Position numbers and translations under genes: made by a program | NCBI GenBank assembly: GCA_963798435.1 | Contig: CAWCTF010000002.1 | Location: 1-64,000, forward strand | Direction: 5' to 3' | From: JALHST01 sp963798435 | Lineage (GTDB): Bacteria > Bacteroidota > Bacteroidia > Flavobacteriales > Flavobacteriaceae | Length of the DNA: 64,000 bases | Shown here: piece after piece, positions 8,404 to 16,630 of the stretch | How positions within the stretch are numbered: position 1 is the stretch's first letter | Layout of the letters: every line of letters starts with the position of its first letter | The notes under the pieces: model-generated | The model's database searches: none | What the model saw: the letters and a program-made list of their open reading frames with translations, nothing else | What the model was told of the DNA's origin: nothing

Positions 8404-8411
8404 TAATTTTG
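8404..8411 (+). promoter_or_regulatory. -7 promoter box of rocD
   Basis: TAATTTTG fits TAnnTTTG and lies 69 nt before the rocD ATG. No clear -33 TTTG at the standard distance was found. Confidence 0.4.
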
Positions 8412-8480
8412 TAACGCTGCATAGGATGATTTCTCTCCCAAAGAAGGAATTGACAAAGTTTTATTTTATCTATCTGTATC

Positions 8481-9761
8481 ATGTCGGTTTTAGAGCGTTT
8501 AACTTCTGAAGATGCGATTGCATTGGAAGATAAATTCGGAGCACATAATTACCATCCCTTACCTGTTGTATTGCATCGGGGTGAAGGCGTTTATTTATGG
8601 GATGTCGAAGGAAAGCGATACTATGACTTTCTATCGGCGTATTCGGCAGTCAATCAAGGGCATTGTCATCCTAAAATCGTAGGTGCGCTTATGCACCAGG
8701 CACAGGTTTTGACCTTAACTTCACGCGCCTTTTACAATGATATGCTCGGAAAATTCGAAAAATATGCCTCCGAAGTCTTTGGGTATGACAAACTATTGCC
8801 GATGAATACAGGGGCCGAGGCAGTTGAAACAGCCATAAAACTCTGCCGAAAATGGGCCTATGAAAAAAAAGGAATCGATGAGAACGAGGCAGAAATCGTA
8901 GTCTGTAATAATAATTTTCATGGTCGTACTACCACGATCATCTCATTTTCAAATGACCCGGTGGCCCGTAAAAACTTTGGACCCTATACGAGTGGATTTA
9001 TCAAAATAGAATACGACAATCTTCAAGCATTGCAGGATGTTTTGGAGAATAACGAAAATGTAGCCGGCTTTTTAGTGGAGCCGATCCAAGGAGAAGCCGG
9101 TGTATACGTCCCTTCTGAAGGATATCTTAGGGCCGCCAAGGCGTTATGCGAAAAACACAATGTACTTTTTATAGCCGATGAGGTTCAAACAGGCATCGCC
9201 CGAACAGGTAGGTTGTTGGCTACTTGTGGCAATTGTTCTTGTTCTGATAGGCATTGTAGTGGTACTCCCGAAGTAAAGGCCGATATCCTGATTTTGGGTA
9301 AAGCCTTGTCTGGCGGGGTATTCCCGGTTTCGGCGGTTTTGGCCGATGATGCGATTATGGGCGTCATACGTCCCGGCAATCATGGGAGCACCTTTGGTGG
9401 TAACCCCATAGCCTGTGCGGTCGCGATTGCCGCCCTTGAAGTGGTTAAAGAAGAAGATTTGGCCAAAAATGCCGATATCCTAGGGAATCTTTTCCGCGAT
9501 GAATTAACGCGTTATATCGCTACCAGTACCATTGTAAAAGGGGTTCGCGGGAAAGGGTTATTAAATGCGATTTTGATCAACGATACCGAAGACAGTTCAA
9601 CTGCCTGGGATATTTGCATAGCCCTTAAGGAAAACGGACTGCTGGCTAAACCTACCCATGGGAATATTATACGTTTTGCGCCCCCACTCGTTATGAATAA
9701 GCAACAGTTGCTAGATTGTGTAGGGATTATCACGAAAACCCTGAATGCCTTCGAGAAATAA
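8481..9761 (+). CDS. rocD: Ornithine-oxo-acid aminotransferase with Cys-rich insertion
   Basis: PLP enzyme converting L-ornithine and 2-oxoglutarate to glutamate-semialdehyde and glutamate (arginine/proline metabolism), cytosolic. Class III aminotransferase marks: NTGAEAVETAIK near 109, FHGRT near 146, IADEVQTG near 231, and the PLP lysine K274 in ILGKALSGG. Between VQTGIARTGRLLA and the PLP lysine there is a short insertion with C249, C252, C254 and C259 (CGNCSCSDRHC). This is absent from the classical animal and Bacillus enzymes as I remember them, but I recall it in flavobacterial OATs. Four clustered cysteines next to the active-site lysine suggest metal binding or redox control (inference). 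Confidence 0.93.
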   Translation: MSVLERLTSEDAIALEDKFGAHNYHPLPVVLHRGEGVYLWDVEGKRYYDFLSAYSAVNQGHCHPKIVGALMHQAQVLTLTSRAFYNDMLGKFEKYASEVFGYDKLLPMNTGAEAVETAIKLCRKWAYEKKGIDENEAEIVVCNNNFHGRTTTIISFSNDPVARKNFGPYTSGFIKIEYDNLQALQDVLENNENVAGFLVEPIQGEAGVYVPSEGYLRAAKALCEKHNVLFIADEVQTGIARTGRLLATCGNCSCSDRHCSGTPEVKADILILGKALSGGVFPVSAVLADDAIMGVIRPGNHGSTFGGNPIACAVAIAALEVVKEEDLAKNADILGNLFRDELTRYIATSTIVKGVRGKGLLNAILINDTEDSSTAWDICIALKENGLLAKPTHGNIIRFAPPLVMNKQQLLDCVGIITKTLNAFEK

Positions 9762-9818
9762 TATACTTCCGTCAGAATCCCAAAGACTCAGACTGAAATA
9801 TAGCTTCCTTCTTGATGT

Positions 9819-10130
9819 TTAATAATCCCCTTCAAAATTTCCTGTGGTGATCAGCGCTGCAATCGCCCCGAAGAAGATGATTGTCAAAACTAGGAGTACA
9901 ACGGCTATCGCCAAACCTATATAGGATAATATTTTCCCCGTCCTTGCATCCTCATATCCAGTGAATTCACCTGGTTGCTGTTGGTGAATTCTTTCGGCAC
10001 TATTGGCATTGCTTATGCCGATTATACTGAAAATGGCGCCAAACGGGCCACAACAGAATAGCGTCACGACAATTGATAAAATACCCATGGTCAACGCTGT
10101 GTTTGCACCGGGGAGCTTTTCTTGGCTCAT
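9819..10130 (-). CDS. CCC-motif (DUF4190-like) membrane protein
   Basis: A 103-residue protein with two transmembrane helices; the first carries a Cys pair (LFCCGPFGAIFSIIG) and the second is a long hydrophobic stretch. Between them lies a polar segment (RIHQQQPGEFTGYEDARTGKILSYIG). It closely parallels the next gene upstream, 16 nt away, so the two are probably duplicates in one operon. The function of this Bacteroidota group is unknown. Confidence 0.8.
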   Translation of the reverse strand: MSQEKLPGANTALTMGILSIVVTLFCCGPFGAIFSIIGISNANSAERIHQQQPGEFTGYEDARTGKILSYIGLAIAVVLLVLTIIFFGAIAALITTGNFEGDY

Positions 10131-10145
10131 AATTGATTATTTATA

Positions 10146-10481
10146 TTATTCCTGTTCAACGCCCCATTGTTCCATAATTTCCTTGGACTTCTCCATGTAA
10201 GCGTTCCATCCGCCCATTTCGGATATTTGGTACCAAGTCCACATAAACCAGAGTATTCCGATAACCAGTCCTATGATAGCCAATATTTTGGCAGTCTTTA
10301 ATTGACCGTAATTAGAATACGCTTCAGGTTCCTGGTGATAGAGTTTTTCATCTTTATTTATCAGAATTACTGCTATTCCTGCCAAAATTGCCCCTGGGAT
10401 ACCACCAAAACAGCAGCAGATAAACGATAGGATGGAAAGGACAATGGCAATGGTGACATTCGGTAATTTGCGTGGTTCCAT
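10146..10481 (-). CDS. CCC-motif (DUF4190-like) membrane protein
   Basis: A 111-residue paralogue of the downstream gene. Helix 1 contains three consecutive cysteines (SFICCCFGGIPGAI), followed by a polar linker with a Tyr-rich spot (LYHQEPEAYSNYG), then helix 2. It ends in an acidic amphipathic tail. It is preceded by a DUF2752 gene with 16 nt between; the three-gene run DUF2752-CCC-CCC is probably one transcript. Possible scaffold or envelope stress role, not demonstrable here. Confidence 0.82.
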   Translation of the reverse strand: MEPRKLPNVTIAIVLSILSFICCCFGGIPGAILAGIAVILINKDEKLYHQEPEAYSNYGQLKTAKILAIIGLVIGILWFMWTWYQISEMGGWNAYMEKSKEIMEQWGVEQE

Positions 10482-10497
10482 ATTAAAAAAGGTTTAG

Positions 10498-10824
10498 TTA
10501 TATAAATTTAAGGATATAGTTGATTAAAATCGCTGAAACAGTTGTGATTGCCAATAGGTTGATCGTCAAATTAGCATACTTAAAACCGACGAATTTATTT
10601 AACAATAAAAAACTTAGCAATACGATTAGGGGATAGATCGCCGGGTACATATGAAATGCAGCCTCAAATTTTCCTTCCAACAAAAAGGCGGCCGCCCGTT
10701 GCATTCCACATCCTGGACATTCAATGCCAAAAATTTTTTTGGTAAAACAAGGAAACATAAATTTCTCGATACCCAAGAAAAATTCTGTAGAAAGTACTCC
10801 CATACTAGCAATTGTCCGAACCAT
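10498..10824 (-). CDS. DUF2752 membrane protein
   Basis: A 108-residue protein with the DUF2752 signature CPGCGMQRA (C36, C39) just before the first of two or three hydrophobic helices. The CPxCG pair could bind metal or act in redox, but no activity is known for the family. First gene of a run with two CCC-motif membrane proteins. The start at 10824 is an ATG; the one at 10803 is an alternative. Its 5' end lies about 100 nt from the Smr gene on the other strand, so the shared spacer must contain both promoters. Confidence 0.88.
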   Translation of the reverse strand: MVRTIASMGVLSTEFFLGIEKFMFPCFTKKIFGIECPGCGMQRAAAFLLEGKFEAAFHMYPAIYPLIVLLSFLLLNKFVGFKYANLTINLLAITTVSAILINYILKFI

Positions 10825-10942
10825 GAAACCCGATAATCTGTGTAGTTGGTCTAGCCAAATGCTTCGCGCATTTGGGACTCAGCCTACAATTAAAAACATT
10901 CCTCGAAAATTACCATTATTTTTGATGAATAAAAACATATTC

Positions 10943-11491
10943 ATGCCAGTTTTTCAGATAGGAGATCTAGTCGAGGGTATTGATGATACGGTTAAGGGGA
11001 GGGTCTCCTTTATTTCAGATACTGAAATAACTATTGAAAGTGATGAAGGATTCCTGCTCAAATTCAATGCGTCAGAACTTATCAAAGTACCCAAAGAACG
11101 AATTATACGCGTGACACAACAAGAAGCGGCCCAAATTAAATCGGAAAAGGAACTCCCTAGAAAAAGAAAGCGGCAATCTCAAAAGCCCAAAGAACGAAAT
11201 GCCCCAAAAATGGAGGTGGATCTGCATATCAACCAGTTGGTAAAATCGACCAAGAATCTCAACAGCCATGAAATGTTGAACTTACAATTGGAGACTGCCA
11301 AACGGCAATTGGAATTCGCCATACGAAAACGGATCCAAAAAGTGGTATTCATTCATGGAGTCGGGGAAGGGGTGCTAAAAGAGGAACTCTATTATTTGTT
11401 CAGAAACTATGAGAATGTAAAATACTATGACGCTGACTATCAAAATTATGGTCTAGGGGCCACTGAGGTATATATTCTTCAGAACAATTGA
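10943..11491 (+). CDS. Smr-domain protein (MutS2 C-terminal type) with N-terminal KOW-like domain
   Basis: About 182 residues. The N-terminus (MPVFQIGDLVEG...VKGRVSFI) is a small beta-rich module, then a basic linker (RKRKRQSQKPKERN). The C-terminal Smr domain shows VDLHINQLV near residue 92 and the HGVGEGVLK motif near 140, which carry the catalytic Asp-His and Gly-rich features of Smr endonucleases. The start at 10943 is preferred because the frame upstream, toward 10724, overlaps the opposite DUF2752 gene; ATG 10925 is an alternative. Its likely role is nucleic-acid cleavage or ribosome rescue, by family analogy. Confidence 0.87.
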   Translation: MPVFQIGDLVEGIDDTVKGRVSFISDTEITIESDEGFLLKFNASELIKVPKERIIRVTQQEAAQIKSEKELPRKRKRQSQKPKERNAPKMEVDLHINQLVKSTKNLNSHEMLNLQLETAKRQLEFAIRKRIQKVVFIHGVGEGVLKEELYYLFRNYENVKYYDADYQNYGLGATEVYILQNN

Positions 11492-11494
11492 CGC

Positions 11495-11995
11495 TTATTC
11501 TACTTTGGTAGTCACGGTTCCAAAATCATTGATGCGCAAATCGGTGATGCGTGCATCGTTCGAAGTTACCAATGAAATACCACTCAATTCGATTTTATGG
11601 GAATACGTAATGCTGTCGATAGTTGAAGTCGTTATGATGATTTCACCTCCTTCGGCCATTATTTCATCGAGGACGGTCGGACTCGTCACCGGCACGGCAG
11701 AACAGAAATAGGTATTGGTAACCGTTTCTGAAAATAGTCGGTACGCCAGCTTGGACTGACTGGGCACCAAGCTTACCAGGGTATCGACTTCATTTTTTAG
11801 CGTCCCGGAAGGTAGCGTCAGAATAAGTGCCTCCGCAGTATTTATTTTAAAGAAAACCGTACTCGCGGTATTGATAGGGCTATCACAGGATTGCACATTC
11901 GTAATACTATCAAAATCAAGGGTCTCTATCTGTAAATCACCGTCGTTACAAGCGGCCAAAAGCGAGATAAGAAAATAATACGACATTCTCTTCAT
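11495..11995 (-). CDS. Lipoprotein of unknown function
   Basis: A 166-residue protein with signal peptide and lipobox (LISLLAAC, cysteine near residue 16), followed by an Asp/Thr-rich beta domain. No family was recognised. It converges on the Smr gene with 3 nt between stops. A perfect -7 box (TAAATTTG) ends 4 nt before the ATG, so its mRNA may be nearly leaderless. Two cysteines in the mature part (VQSCDS and TYFCSAV) could form a disulphide in the periplasm. Confidence 0.75.
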   Translation of the reverse strand: MKRMSYYFLISLLAACNDGDLQIETLDFDSITNVQSCDSPINTASTVFFKINTAEALILTLPSGTLKNEVDTLVSLVPSQSKLAYRLFSETVTNTYFCSAVPVTSPTVLDEIMAEGGEIIITTSTIDSITYSHKIELSGISLVTSNDARITDLRINDFGTVTTKVE

Positions 11996-11999
11996 GGTC

Positions 12000-12007
12000 C
12001 AAATTTA
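12000..12007 (-). promoter_or_regulatory. -7 promoter box abutting the lipoprotein start
   Basis: On the minus strand TAAATTTG lies immediately before the ATG at 11995, leaving only 4 nt. A possible TTG -33 element lies 14 nt upstream, which is shorter than usual. Confidence 0.4.
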
Positions 12008-12035
12008 AGCGATTTAAACCACAAGTTTATTTTTA

Positions 12036-12071
12036 TTTGGCCAGAAATTAACACAAAATCAGCTATTTTTG
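12036..12071 (+). promoter_or_regulatory. Promoter of the cysteine desulfurase gene
   Basis: TTTG at 12036-12039 and TATTTTTG at 12064-12071, spaced 24 nt, give a good Bacteroidota promoter. The ATG is 28 nt further downstream. Confidence 0.5.
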
Positions 12072-12099
12072 GGCCATCACACCATGATTTTAATATGTT

Positions 12100-13248
12100 A
12101 TGAATAGGGTATATCTTGACAATGCGGCGACCACACAAGTTCGTGAAAATGTAATTGCCAAAATGCATGAGGCCTTATCAAATTTCTACGGAAATCCTTC
12201 TTCTACCCACAGTTATGGTAGGTCGGCAAAAACAGGTATAGAGACGGCCCGTAAGACAATCGCCAAATATTTAAAGGCGCTTCCGTCTGAAATTATTTTC
12301 ACGTCAGGGGGTACCGAAGCAGACAATATGATTCTTCGGGGCGCAGTGCGTGATTTAGGTGTGGGAACCATTATCACTTCGAGGATCGAGCATCATGCGG
12401 TGCTCCATACGGCGGAAGCGCTTGAAAAAGAGGCTGGTATCAAACTACGATATGTTGACTTGGACGCCTTTGGAAATCCTCAACTATCACATTTGGAAGA
12501 ATTGTTAAAAATTGATAATAGCAAGAAGTTGGTGAGTCTTATGCATGTGAACAACGAAATCGGTAATAAAATCGATATCGATACGATTTGCAGCATGTGT
12601 CACGAACATCACGCCCTTTTCCATTCAGACACCGTGCAATCAATAGGACATTACGAGTGGGACGTTCAAAAAACCCCTGCCGATTTCCTCACGGCGGCTG
12701 CCCATAAATTTCATGGCCCCAAAGGAGTTGGTTTTGCCTATATCAAAAAAAAGAATGGGTTTCGGCCTATGATTTCCGGAGGTGCACAGGAAAGAGGATT
12801 TAGGGCCGGAACCGAGTCTTTTCATAATATTGTCGGATTGGAAGAAGCCTTTGTATCCGCTTATGACAACCTCGAGGGCGAGAAAACGTATGTCACAAAT
12901 TTAAAACAATACTTTATCGACGTCCTTGTAAAAGAAATCCCAGGGGTAGCGTTCAATGGGTATTCGGGCGATATGACAAAAAGTACGTATAGCTTGCTGA
13001 ATGTACGGTTACCTATTGATAAGGAAAAGGCCTTAATGTTACTTTTTCATTTGGATATAAAGGGAATTGCCTGTTCAAAGGGGAGTGCCTGCCAATCGGG
13101 AAGCGATACAGGTTCGCATGTGCTCACCGAAATTCTAACGGGTCAAGAACTCGAAAAACCTTCCCTGCGCTTCTCGTTCTCGATTTACAATACCATGGAA
13201 GAACTTGACTATGTAATCGGGGTACTCAAGGAATTTATCGAAACATGA
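12100..13248 (+). CDS. Cysteine desulfurase (NifS/IscS-like)
   Basis: PLP enzyme releasing sulfane sulfur from L-cysteine for Fe-S clusters or tRNA thiolation. The NifS/IscS fold is evident: N-terminal YLDNAATTQVRENV, FTSGGTEADNM near residue 67, EHHAVLHTAE near 97, the PLP lysine in AAHKFHGPKG near 203, and the persulfide cysteine in CSKGSACQSG near 330. Length is 382 residues. It starts with ATG after a good promoter. No iscU or suf genes are adjacent, so the sulfur acceptor cannot be told. It ends 2 nt before a convergent gene. Confidence 0.92.
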   Translation: MNRVYLDNAATTQVRENVIAKMHEALSNFYGNPSSTHSYGRSAKTGIETARKTIAKYLKALPSEIIFTSGGTEADNMILRGAVRDLGVGTIITSRIEHHAVLHTAEALEKEAGIKLRYVDLDAFGNPQLSHLEELLKIDNSKKLVSLMHVNNEIGNKIDIDTICSMCHEHHALFHSDTVQSIGHYEWDVQKTPADFLTAAAHKFHGPKGVGFAYIKKKNGFRPMISGGAQERGFRAGTESFHNIVGLEEAFVSAYDNLEGEKTYVTNLKQYFIDVLVKEIPGVAFNGYSGDMTKSTYSLLNVRLPIDKEKALMLLFHLDIKGIACSKGSACQSGSDTGSHVLTEILTGQELEKPSLRFSFSIYNTMEELDYVIGVLKEFIET

Positions 13249-13250
13249 TC

Positions 13251-13931
13251 TTAGGGTTTGCCGTTTTTCTTTTTATCCTTCTTGCGCTCTCTTTCATAGG
13301 GGAATTTTCTAGTAGCTAATTTCATCATGCGATCGATCAGGTCGTTGGTATTTCGCCCTGATTTTTTATTGATCTCTTTTTCGTATTTCCATAATAATTT
13401 CCCCGAGGCACCATCGCTGATTTTTATTCCGATACGGCCGTAGTTGGCATCTCCTGAAAAATAATCCATAAAACTAAAATCGGTCGAAACACCTTTTGAA
13501 AGTAAGATGTTGAGGTCAATATTACCACTGATAATGCCATCTACGCCCAATATATCACTCAGTTGTTTTACAGTGTAAATATCGATGTTCGCATAGCTGA
13601 TATTGTTTTTTGCCAAGATGGCATTCGTATTCTTGACATTTTGGAAGTCTACCGAGAATTTTTTCTTTTTTTTCCGATTTGAAAAATAAGTTTCCAAGGC
13701 ATTTTGAACGGCATCCCCTTCACTTTCTTCCAACACTTTTAATTCTTCCTTTGAAATCGAATCCTTTAGGTCGAGTTTTGTCAAGAACGGTAAAATCGCC
13801 AATGTTTTATGACTTGCGCTCAAGTCATCGAATTTAGGACTCTCATAAATGTTTTTTTGTGAATACAAGCTCATACTCCAAAACAAGAGCAAGATCATAC
13901 CAACAGCTTTAGTCGTTCGACCATATATCAT
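13251..13931 (-). CDS. Secreted protein with CsgG/TolB-N-like fold, unknown function
   Basis: A 226-residue protein with an N-terminal signal peptide (about 25 residues ending in SLYSQ). The body resembles the anticodon-binding-like N-domain found in periplasmic proteins such as CsgG and TolB: TLAILPF near residue 43, then a helix rich in Ser/Glu, QLSDILGVDGIISGNID near 125 and a later strand KISDGASGKLLWKYE. The C-terminus is strongly basic (RERKKDKKKNGKP). The fold call is from pattern only. Gene order next to a TonB-dependent receptor suggests an envelope role. Confidence 0.7.
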   Translation of the reverse strand: MIYGRTTKAVGMILLLFWSMSLYSQKNIYESPKFDDLSASHKTLAILPFLTKLDLKDSISKEELKVLEESEGDAVQNALETYFSNRKKKKKFSVDFQNVKNTNAILAKNNISYANIDIYTVKQLSDILGVDGIISGNIDLNILLSKGVSTDFSFMDYFSGDANYGRIGIKISDGASGKLLWKYEKEINKKSGRNTNDLIDRMMKLATRKFPYERERKKDKKKNGKP

Positions 13932-13963
13932 AATAGTGTTTTTTTCTTTGTCTTATACCTAAC

Positions 13964-16513
13964 TTAAAATCGCATGCTCAGGCGCAAGTTCAAAATACGG
14001 GTGGTCATAAAATCAGGAATGGCATATTGCTGCTTCGTATCCACATCCCGTACCCAGGTGTTTGTTATCGAATTTTGATTGTTGAATAGATTGAACACCT
14101 CGACACCTACATTTAATTCCTTGAAAGCGTGAAGCCAATGTTTTTCAGGGAACTGATTTTTCTCAGTTACAAAAATATGGGAAATTCCCAAATCTGCCCG
14201 CTTATAATCCCTTAATCTATTTTGAAATAGATAGGGGTCCGCATAACTAGGTGAACCGCCCGGGACTCCTGTGCTATATACTAAGTTCAAGTACATGCGT
14301 ACGTTTGGTATATTGGGAATATAATCCTGAAATAGGATTCCCAATTTAAGACGTTGATCAGTGGGCCTTGGAATATAGCCCTTATGGTCATAGTTTTCCT
14401 TTGTGGTAAGATATCCTAGGCTTACCCATGATTCGGTGCCGGGAACGAACGCCCCGTTCAATCGAAGATCTACTCCATAGGCAAAGGCCGTTGCATTATT
14501 ATCTGCGGCATAGCGAATGCGAACGTCTTCCAAGGTATATTGATTCACATGGTCAAGATACTTGTAATATCCAGAAGCAATCAGGGTGAATGGCCGCTCC
14601 CACACTAAAAAGCTATATTCATTGCCCAGTACTAGATGCACTGAGCTTTGTGCTTTTACATTCGGGACTAAAGTCCCTGAACTAGTACGTAATTCCCTAT
14701 AGAATGGTGGTTGGTGATAATATCCTCCTGACAGTCGAAAGAGGATGTCACGCTGCCAATTTGGTTTGATGGCAAGTTGTACCCGAGGACTAAGTACGAT
14801 GTGCGATGCTTTTGGAAGACCAGCGGCATTGATGGCCCAATACTGCGTTCTAACGCCAATATTGTAGTAGATCGCCTGATTATTCCAAGTAGTATGTTCA
14901 CTGAATTGAAGATAGCCCGAGACGCGATCCGTATTCACGAAATTGCGGGCGCTAACCCCTGTATAAGGCACAATCGGGGCGTCGAAAGCCTCTTGAGGCT
15001 GCAGATTTGTATATTCGGGCAAAGGTGGTCGAATAAAGAATCCCGTCGAATCAATAAATTCTGATTCCCTGATTTGATCACGAATATTTTCATGGGTAAA
15101 TTTCAAGCCCCATTCCCAAATGATGTCCTGCTTTTTGTAAGTGCCTAAATGAGCTATATTTAGGATAAGTGCATCCAAATCATTTCTTGACCTTTTAAAC
15201 TGGGAACCTATGCCTTTTGAAGAAATAACATCCCCAAGTGTTTCGCTGCCCAAATTGGTATCTATATCACCTAATTCATAGGCCGCGATTACATCAGAAC
15301 GTTCTTCCTCGGTCGTGTGATAAATCGATGAAACTACTTTTAAGGTCACCGCATCATTTAAAAAATAGGTCGCTTTTAAAGCGCCTAGTGCCGTATGGTA
15401 GCGGTTGATTTCATTGCCTTCATAATTCACGACCAGGGCCCGTGGATCTGAAAGTGTCCCAAAATTCGTTTGTCGTGAAATGGGTTCGTTTTGATAGGTG
15501 TTTTTAGAAATAGTTCCTAAAAAGCCGATCAGTAACTTTTTTGAAAAGTGATAGGAAAGATAGCTCTGTAGATCGAGAAAAACGGGTTTGAAATTCGCCT
15601 TAGTCTGTTGACTATTTACCAATAAGGAGTTGTTGCGATAGCGAACACCTGAAATACTTGTAAATTTACGGTCCTTCGATATGGTTTCCAGAGCAGTGCT
15701 TGCACCTAATAGGCTTAGGTCGGACTGCACCCCAAAACTACTGGGATTCTTATAGGTGATATCCAAGACGGAGGATAGCTTGTCGCCATATTTCGCCTGA
15801 TAGCCTCCTGCGGAAAATTTTACGTCCTGCACCAAATTACTATTGACGAAACTTAAACCCTCTTGTTGTGCCGCCCGAATGAGAAAAGGCCGGTACACCT
15901 CAATTTCATTGATATATACCAGATTCTCATCGTAATTGCCACCGCGGACGGCAAATTGCGTACTCAGTTCATTATTTGATGCTACCCCAGGAAGTAATTT
16001 AAGAATATTTTCAACCCCAGCATTGGCCCCAGGAATCGTACGTAACAATCTTGGGGAAATGGAAAGGATTCCAGACACACTTTTCTCGCCTGTAGGGGTG
16101 ACGGTTACTTCATCTATTTGTATGGCATCATTTCGCAAGATAGGGTTGAATTCATAGGTTTCATTCGTGGTAAGTACCAAATTCTGCAAGCGTACATTTT
16201 TATGTCCTAAATGGGAAAATGTAACATTGGTGACTCGGTCGGCGATTATTTGAAGTACATAGAAGCCGTTAAGGTCGGTATAGGTGCCAGAAGCAGCTAC
16301 CATTACGTGTGCATTTGATAACGGTTCGTTGTTTTCATCTAATACCACGCCAGTTAAAGTAGCCATTTGGGCATGCAACACGGAGGCCGAGAATAACATA
16401 AATACATATCCTAGGCGCTTTGTGTTTGTAAGGCCGCAAAAACATAGGGGAAAAGGCAGGTTACGATTTTTATTGCCCCAAGAGCGGACACAGAAGAGTC
16501 TTTTCGTTTTCAT
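13964..16513 (-). CDS. TonB-dependent receptor with carboxypeptidase-like N-domain
   Basis: Outer-membrane active transporter, about 849 residues. After the signal region comes a carboxypeptidase-regulatory-like beta-sandwich (ATLTGVVLDENNEPLSNAHV and on for about 80 residues). The plug domain follows (GVENILKLLPGVASNNELSTQFAVRGGNYDEN is split in the family as plug box plus loop), and then the 22-strand barrel ending in the short terminal strand LRLSMRF, a proper barrel end. No SusD partner is next to it; an M23 peptidase lies upstream. The substrate is unknown. ATG 16513 is taken; 16573 would add 20 residues before the signal. Confidence 0.9.
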   Translation of the reverse strand: MKTKRLFCVRSWGNKNRNLPFPLCFCGLTNTKRLGYVFMLFSASVLHAQMATLTGVVLDENNEPLSNAHVMVAASGTYTDLNGFYVLQIIADRVTNVTFSHLGHKNVRLQNLVLTTNETYEFNPILRNDAIQIDEVTVTPTGEKSVSGILSISPRLLRTIPGANAGVENILKLLPGVASNNELSTQFAVRGGNYDENLVYINEIEVYRPFLIRAAQQEGLSFVNSNLVQDVKFSAGGYQAKYGDKLSSVLDITYKNPSSFGVQSDLSLLGASTALETISKDRKFTSISGVRYRNNSLLVNSQQTKANFKPVFLDLQSYLSYHFSKKLLIGFLGTISKNTYQNEPISRQTNFGTLSDPRALVVNYEGNEINRYHTALGALKATYFLNDAVTLKVVSSIYHTTEEERSDVIAAYELGDIDTNLGSETLGDVISSKGIGSQFKRSRNDLDALILNIAHLGTYKKQDIIWEWGLKFTHENIRDQIRESEFIDSTGFFIRPPLPEYTNLQPQEAFDAPIVPYTGVSARNFVNTDRVSGYLQFSEHTTWNNQAIYYNIGVRTQYWAINAAGLPKASHIVLSPRVQLAIKPNWQRDILFRLSGGYYHQPPFYRELRTSSGTLVPNVKAQSSVHLVLGNEYSFLVWERPFTLIASGYYKYLDHVNQYTLEDVRIRYAADNNATAFAYGVDLRLNGAFVPGTESWVSLGYLTTKENYDHKGYIPRPTDQRLKLGILFQDYIPNIPNVRMYLNLVYSTGVPGGSPSYADPYLFQNRLRDYKRADLGISHIFVTEKNQFPEKHWLHAFKELNVGVEVFNLFNNQNSITNTWVRDVDTKQQYAIPDFMTTRILNLRLSMRF

Positions 16514-16630
16514 AGACCATAAAATCTTTGTCGGCAACCAAGCGATGCCCAAAAATTTTTTCTTTCCCTGCATTGATCGTTGTCTTAAAATCCCCGCGGA
16601 TCAGGACGGTTCGACGCTTAAAGGAACTTC

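Noticed and set aside
8312..8509. 65-codon frame between the DUF6768-like gene and rocD
   Set aside because: It runs across the rocD promoter and start and has no family resemblance.
10724..10942. Upstream extension of the Smr-domain gene
   Set aside because: Lies over the 5' end of the DUF2752 gene on the opposite strand and lacks similarity to the family N-terminus.
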